From assembly GCA_035550795.1 (NCBI GenBank), contig DASZOL010000068.1, forward strand, positions 124,001 through 188,000: a stretch of 64,000 nt of DNA, read 5' to 3'. A model generated the notes under the pieces. It ran no database searches, was not told the DNA's origin, and saw nothing but the letters and a program-made list of their open reading frames with translations. Of the stretch, positions 62,355 through 64,000 are shown in pieces (position 1 is the stretch's first letter; each line of letters starts with the position of its first letter). Source of the stretch: DASRDR01 sp035550795. Lineage in GTDB: Bacteria; Methylomirabilota; Methylomirabilia; Rokubacteriales; DASRDR01. The translations under genes were made by a program, and so were the position numbers.

Positions 62355-63968
62355 ATGATGCGCTCGGCGTCCACCCTCCGCAGATGTGCCCTCACGCTGC
62401 TGGCGGCGCTGCTCGCGCTCGCCGCGGGATCCAGCCCGAGGCCGGCGGCCGCCGCCGGCAAGACGACGCTCGTGCTCGGCGTCGACATCAGCGACGCCCG
62501 GACGTTCGACCCCGCCCGCCAGTTCGAGTACTCCTCCCCGATCACCATGAAGGCCGTCTACGAGACGCTGGTGACTGTGAGCCCGGGCGACTATGGGACC
62601 GTCAAGCCGCTTCTCGCCGAGAGCTGGAAGCTGGTGGACGGCGGCAAAGCCTGGGAGTTCAAGCTCCGCAAGGGCGTGAAGTTCGCGAGCGGCAATCCCT
62701 TGACCGCCGAGGACGTGAAGTTCTCCTTCGAGCGTCTCGCCCACGTCAAGGACCAGCCCGCCGACCTGACGGAGAACATGGGCGCGATCGAGGTCGTGGA
62801 TCCCCAGACGGTCAAGATCGCGATGGCGGACAAGAACCAGCCGCTCCTCACGATCTTCACGTCGGTGTCCTATGCGGTCGTCGATGCAAAGGCCGTGATG
62901 GCCCAGGGTGGCACCAGCGCCAAGGACGCCGAGAAGGCGGACAAGGCGACGGCCTGGCTCGACACCCACTCGGCCGGCACCGGGCCCTACGTGCTCACCG
63001 GGTGGACGCGTAACCAGGAGGTGGTCCTCGAGCGAAACAAGAGCTACTGGCGGGCGCCCGCCGCGTTCGAGAAGGTCGTGCTGCGCCACATCGGCGACGG
63101 CGCCGCGCAGGTGCTGGCCGTCCGCCGGGGCGACATCGACGCCGCGCTGAACCTGTCGCCCGACCAGCTCGAGTCCCTCGCGAAGGACGCGAACCTCAAG
63201 ATCGTCTCCGCGCCGAGCCTTGACTACATGTACATGACGCTGACGAGCAGCGCGGACCTGAACGCGACGCTCGCCAAGAAGCCTGCGCGCCAGGCGGTGG
63301 CGGCCGCGATCGATTACGACGGGACGATCAAGGGGCTGATGGGCGGTCACGCCATCCGGCCGGCGACGTTCATCCCGATCGGGCTGGGAGGCTCGACCGA
63401 GGCCCTGACGAAGGAGATCGGCTACAAGCAGGACCTGGCCAAGGCCAAGAAGCTCCTGGCCGAGGCGGGCGTGCCGAACGGCTTCTCGTTCAAGCTCTCG
63501 TACGGCAAGGCCTCCATCGCGGGGACGTCGTACGACCTGGTCTCCCAGAAGATCCAGTCGGACCTCGCGCGGGTGGGGATCAAGGCCGAGCTGGACCCGA
63601 TGGACCAGGCGACGCTCCGGACCGCGTACAAGGAGGGGAAGGCCCAGGCCGTCCTGACCTTCTGGGGGCCGGACGCCATGGAGCCGTATCTCTGGGCCCA
63701 GCCGTCGATCGGCCGCGTCGCCAAGCGCGTCCACTGGACCCCGTCGAAGGACATCGTGGACCTGGTCAACCGGGCCGGCGGCGAGCCCGACCCGAAGAAG
63801 GCGGCCGCGCTCTACCGCGAGTACGAGCGGATGCTGATCGACCAGGCAAACTACCTCATGCTGATCCAGCCCGTTTACCGCGTCGCGACGAGCAAGGCCA
63901 TCACCGGCTACCAGCTGACCGCGGCCGGGTGGCAGGTGGACCTGTACGACGTGAAGCCGGCGAAGTAG
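62355..63968 (+). CDS. Peptide-type ABC substrate-binding protein (SBP family 5)
   Basis: A 537-residue periplasmic binding protein. ATG 62355 (or 62358) follows AGGAGG. The signal peptide is LRRCALTLLAALLALAAGSS ending PAAAA-G. Family blocks are LGVDISDARTFDPARQFEYS, the W-E-F-K-L-R-K-G-V-K-F-A region, FSFERLAHVKDQPADL, and SAGTGPYVLTGW. The gene starts soon after the Gfo/Idh/MocA gene, and the window ends 32 bases after its stop, so partner permeases probably lie beyond the right edge. Confidence 0.94.
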   Translation: MMRSASTLRRCALTLLAALLALAAGSSPRPAAAAGKTTLVLGVDISDARTFDPARQFEYSSPITMKAVYETLVTVSPGDYGTVKPLLAESWKLVDGGKAWEFKLRKGVKFASGNPLTAEDVKFSFERLAHVKDQPADLTENMGAIEVVDPQTVKIAMADKNQPLLTIFTSVSYAVVDAKAVMAQGGTSAKDAEKADKATAWLDTHSAGTGPYVLTGWTRNQEVVLERNKSYWRAPAAFEKVVLRHIGDGAAQVLAVRRGDIDAALNLSPDQLESLAKDANLKIVSAPSLDYMYMTLTSSADLNATLAKKPARQAVAAAIDYDGTIKGLMGGHAIRPATFIPIGLGGSTEALTKEIGYKQDLAKAKKLLAEAGVPNGFSFKLSYGKASIAGTSYDLVSQKIQSDLARVGIKAELDPMDQATLRTAYKEGKAQAVLTFWGPDAMEPYLWAQPSIGRVAKRVHWTPSKDIVDLVNRAGGEPDPKKAAALYREYERMLIDQANYLMLIQPVYRVATSKAITGYQLTAAGWQVDLYDVKPAK

Positions 63969-64000
63969 GCCTCGTGGCGGGAACCGGATCGGGCCGGCGG

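Overview
This 64-kb window is very GC-rich and gene-dense, with both strands used. The organism is Gram-negative: the window encodes an outer-membrane beta-barrel of the MtrB/PioB family, a lipoprotein decaheme cytochrome and several Tat-exported redox subunits. Many peptide/sugar ABC importers, LLM-class (luciferase-like) oxidoreductases, NrfD-type complexes and a GC-rich chromosome would fit an uncultivated soil or subsurface lineage such as Methylomirabilota/Rokubacteriales. That placement is inference; there is no rRNA or marker gene here. Several frameshifts and gene remnants are present. Some may be consensus errors in a metagenome assembly.

Layout. 0-1 kb: end of an ArnA-like nucleotide-sugar decarboxylase and a GT2 glycosyltransferase. 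1-14.4 kb: a frameshifted LLM oxidoreductase, a complete peptide/opine-type ABC importer (SBP, two permeases, two ATPases) running into a hydrolase, a creatininase-family amidohydrolase and an atypical SDR, then pyruvate phosphate dikinase, a second LLM enzyme and a remnant of another SBP. 14.4-18.5 kb: DUF3047 protein, DksA/TraR zinc finger, secreted lytic transglycosylase and a secreted nuclease. 18.5-29.4 kb: a multiheme electron-transfer locus (below). 29.4-37.5 kb: UspA, citrate synthase, ACT-malic enzyme, MFS exporter, enoyl-CoA hydratase, geranylgeranyl-reductase-like flavoprotein, RraA-like protein. 37.8-40.3 kb: PP2C phosphatase, a small secreted protein, alpha/beta hydrolase and SCP2-like protein. 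40.4-43.8 kb: a sugar-type ABC importer lacking an ATPase. 43.9-50.8 kb: IMPDH variant, SDR, enolase-superfamily remnant, methyltransferase, deoxyhypusine-synthase-like protein, class-III aminotransferase, SDR. 51.0-54.4 kb: DUF1326/DUF2182 pair and an ACR3-arsC arsenic pair with ACR3 frameshifted. 55.0-60.0 kb: a four-gene molybdenum/iron-sulfur oxidoreductase operon (FeS-NrfD-Mo-CMD). 60.0-64 kb: class-IV aminotransferase, Gfo/Idh/MocA oxidoreductase and a third family-5 SBP.

The most notable system is at 18.8-29.4 kb. It contains a secreted ethylbenzene-dehydrogenase-gamma-like heme protein, a CBS protein, a decaheme MtrA/DmsE-family lipoprotein, an MtrB/PioB-family porin, a PAS-LuxR regulator, a periplasmic tetraheme cytochrome, a Tat-exported ferredoxin and an NrfD membrane subunit. 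Together these could form a route between the quinone pool and the outside of the cell (inner-membrane FeS/NrfD module, periplasmic cytochrome, decaheme-porin conduit). No MtrC-like surface cytochrome is visible. The locus carries a segment present twice about 7 kb apart. In copy 1 the heme-protein gene is intact and the cytochrome is a remnant; in copy 2 the heme-protein gene is deleted internally and the cytochrome is intact.
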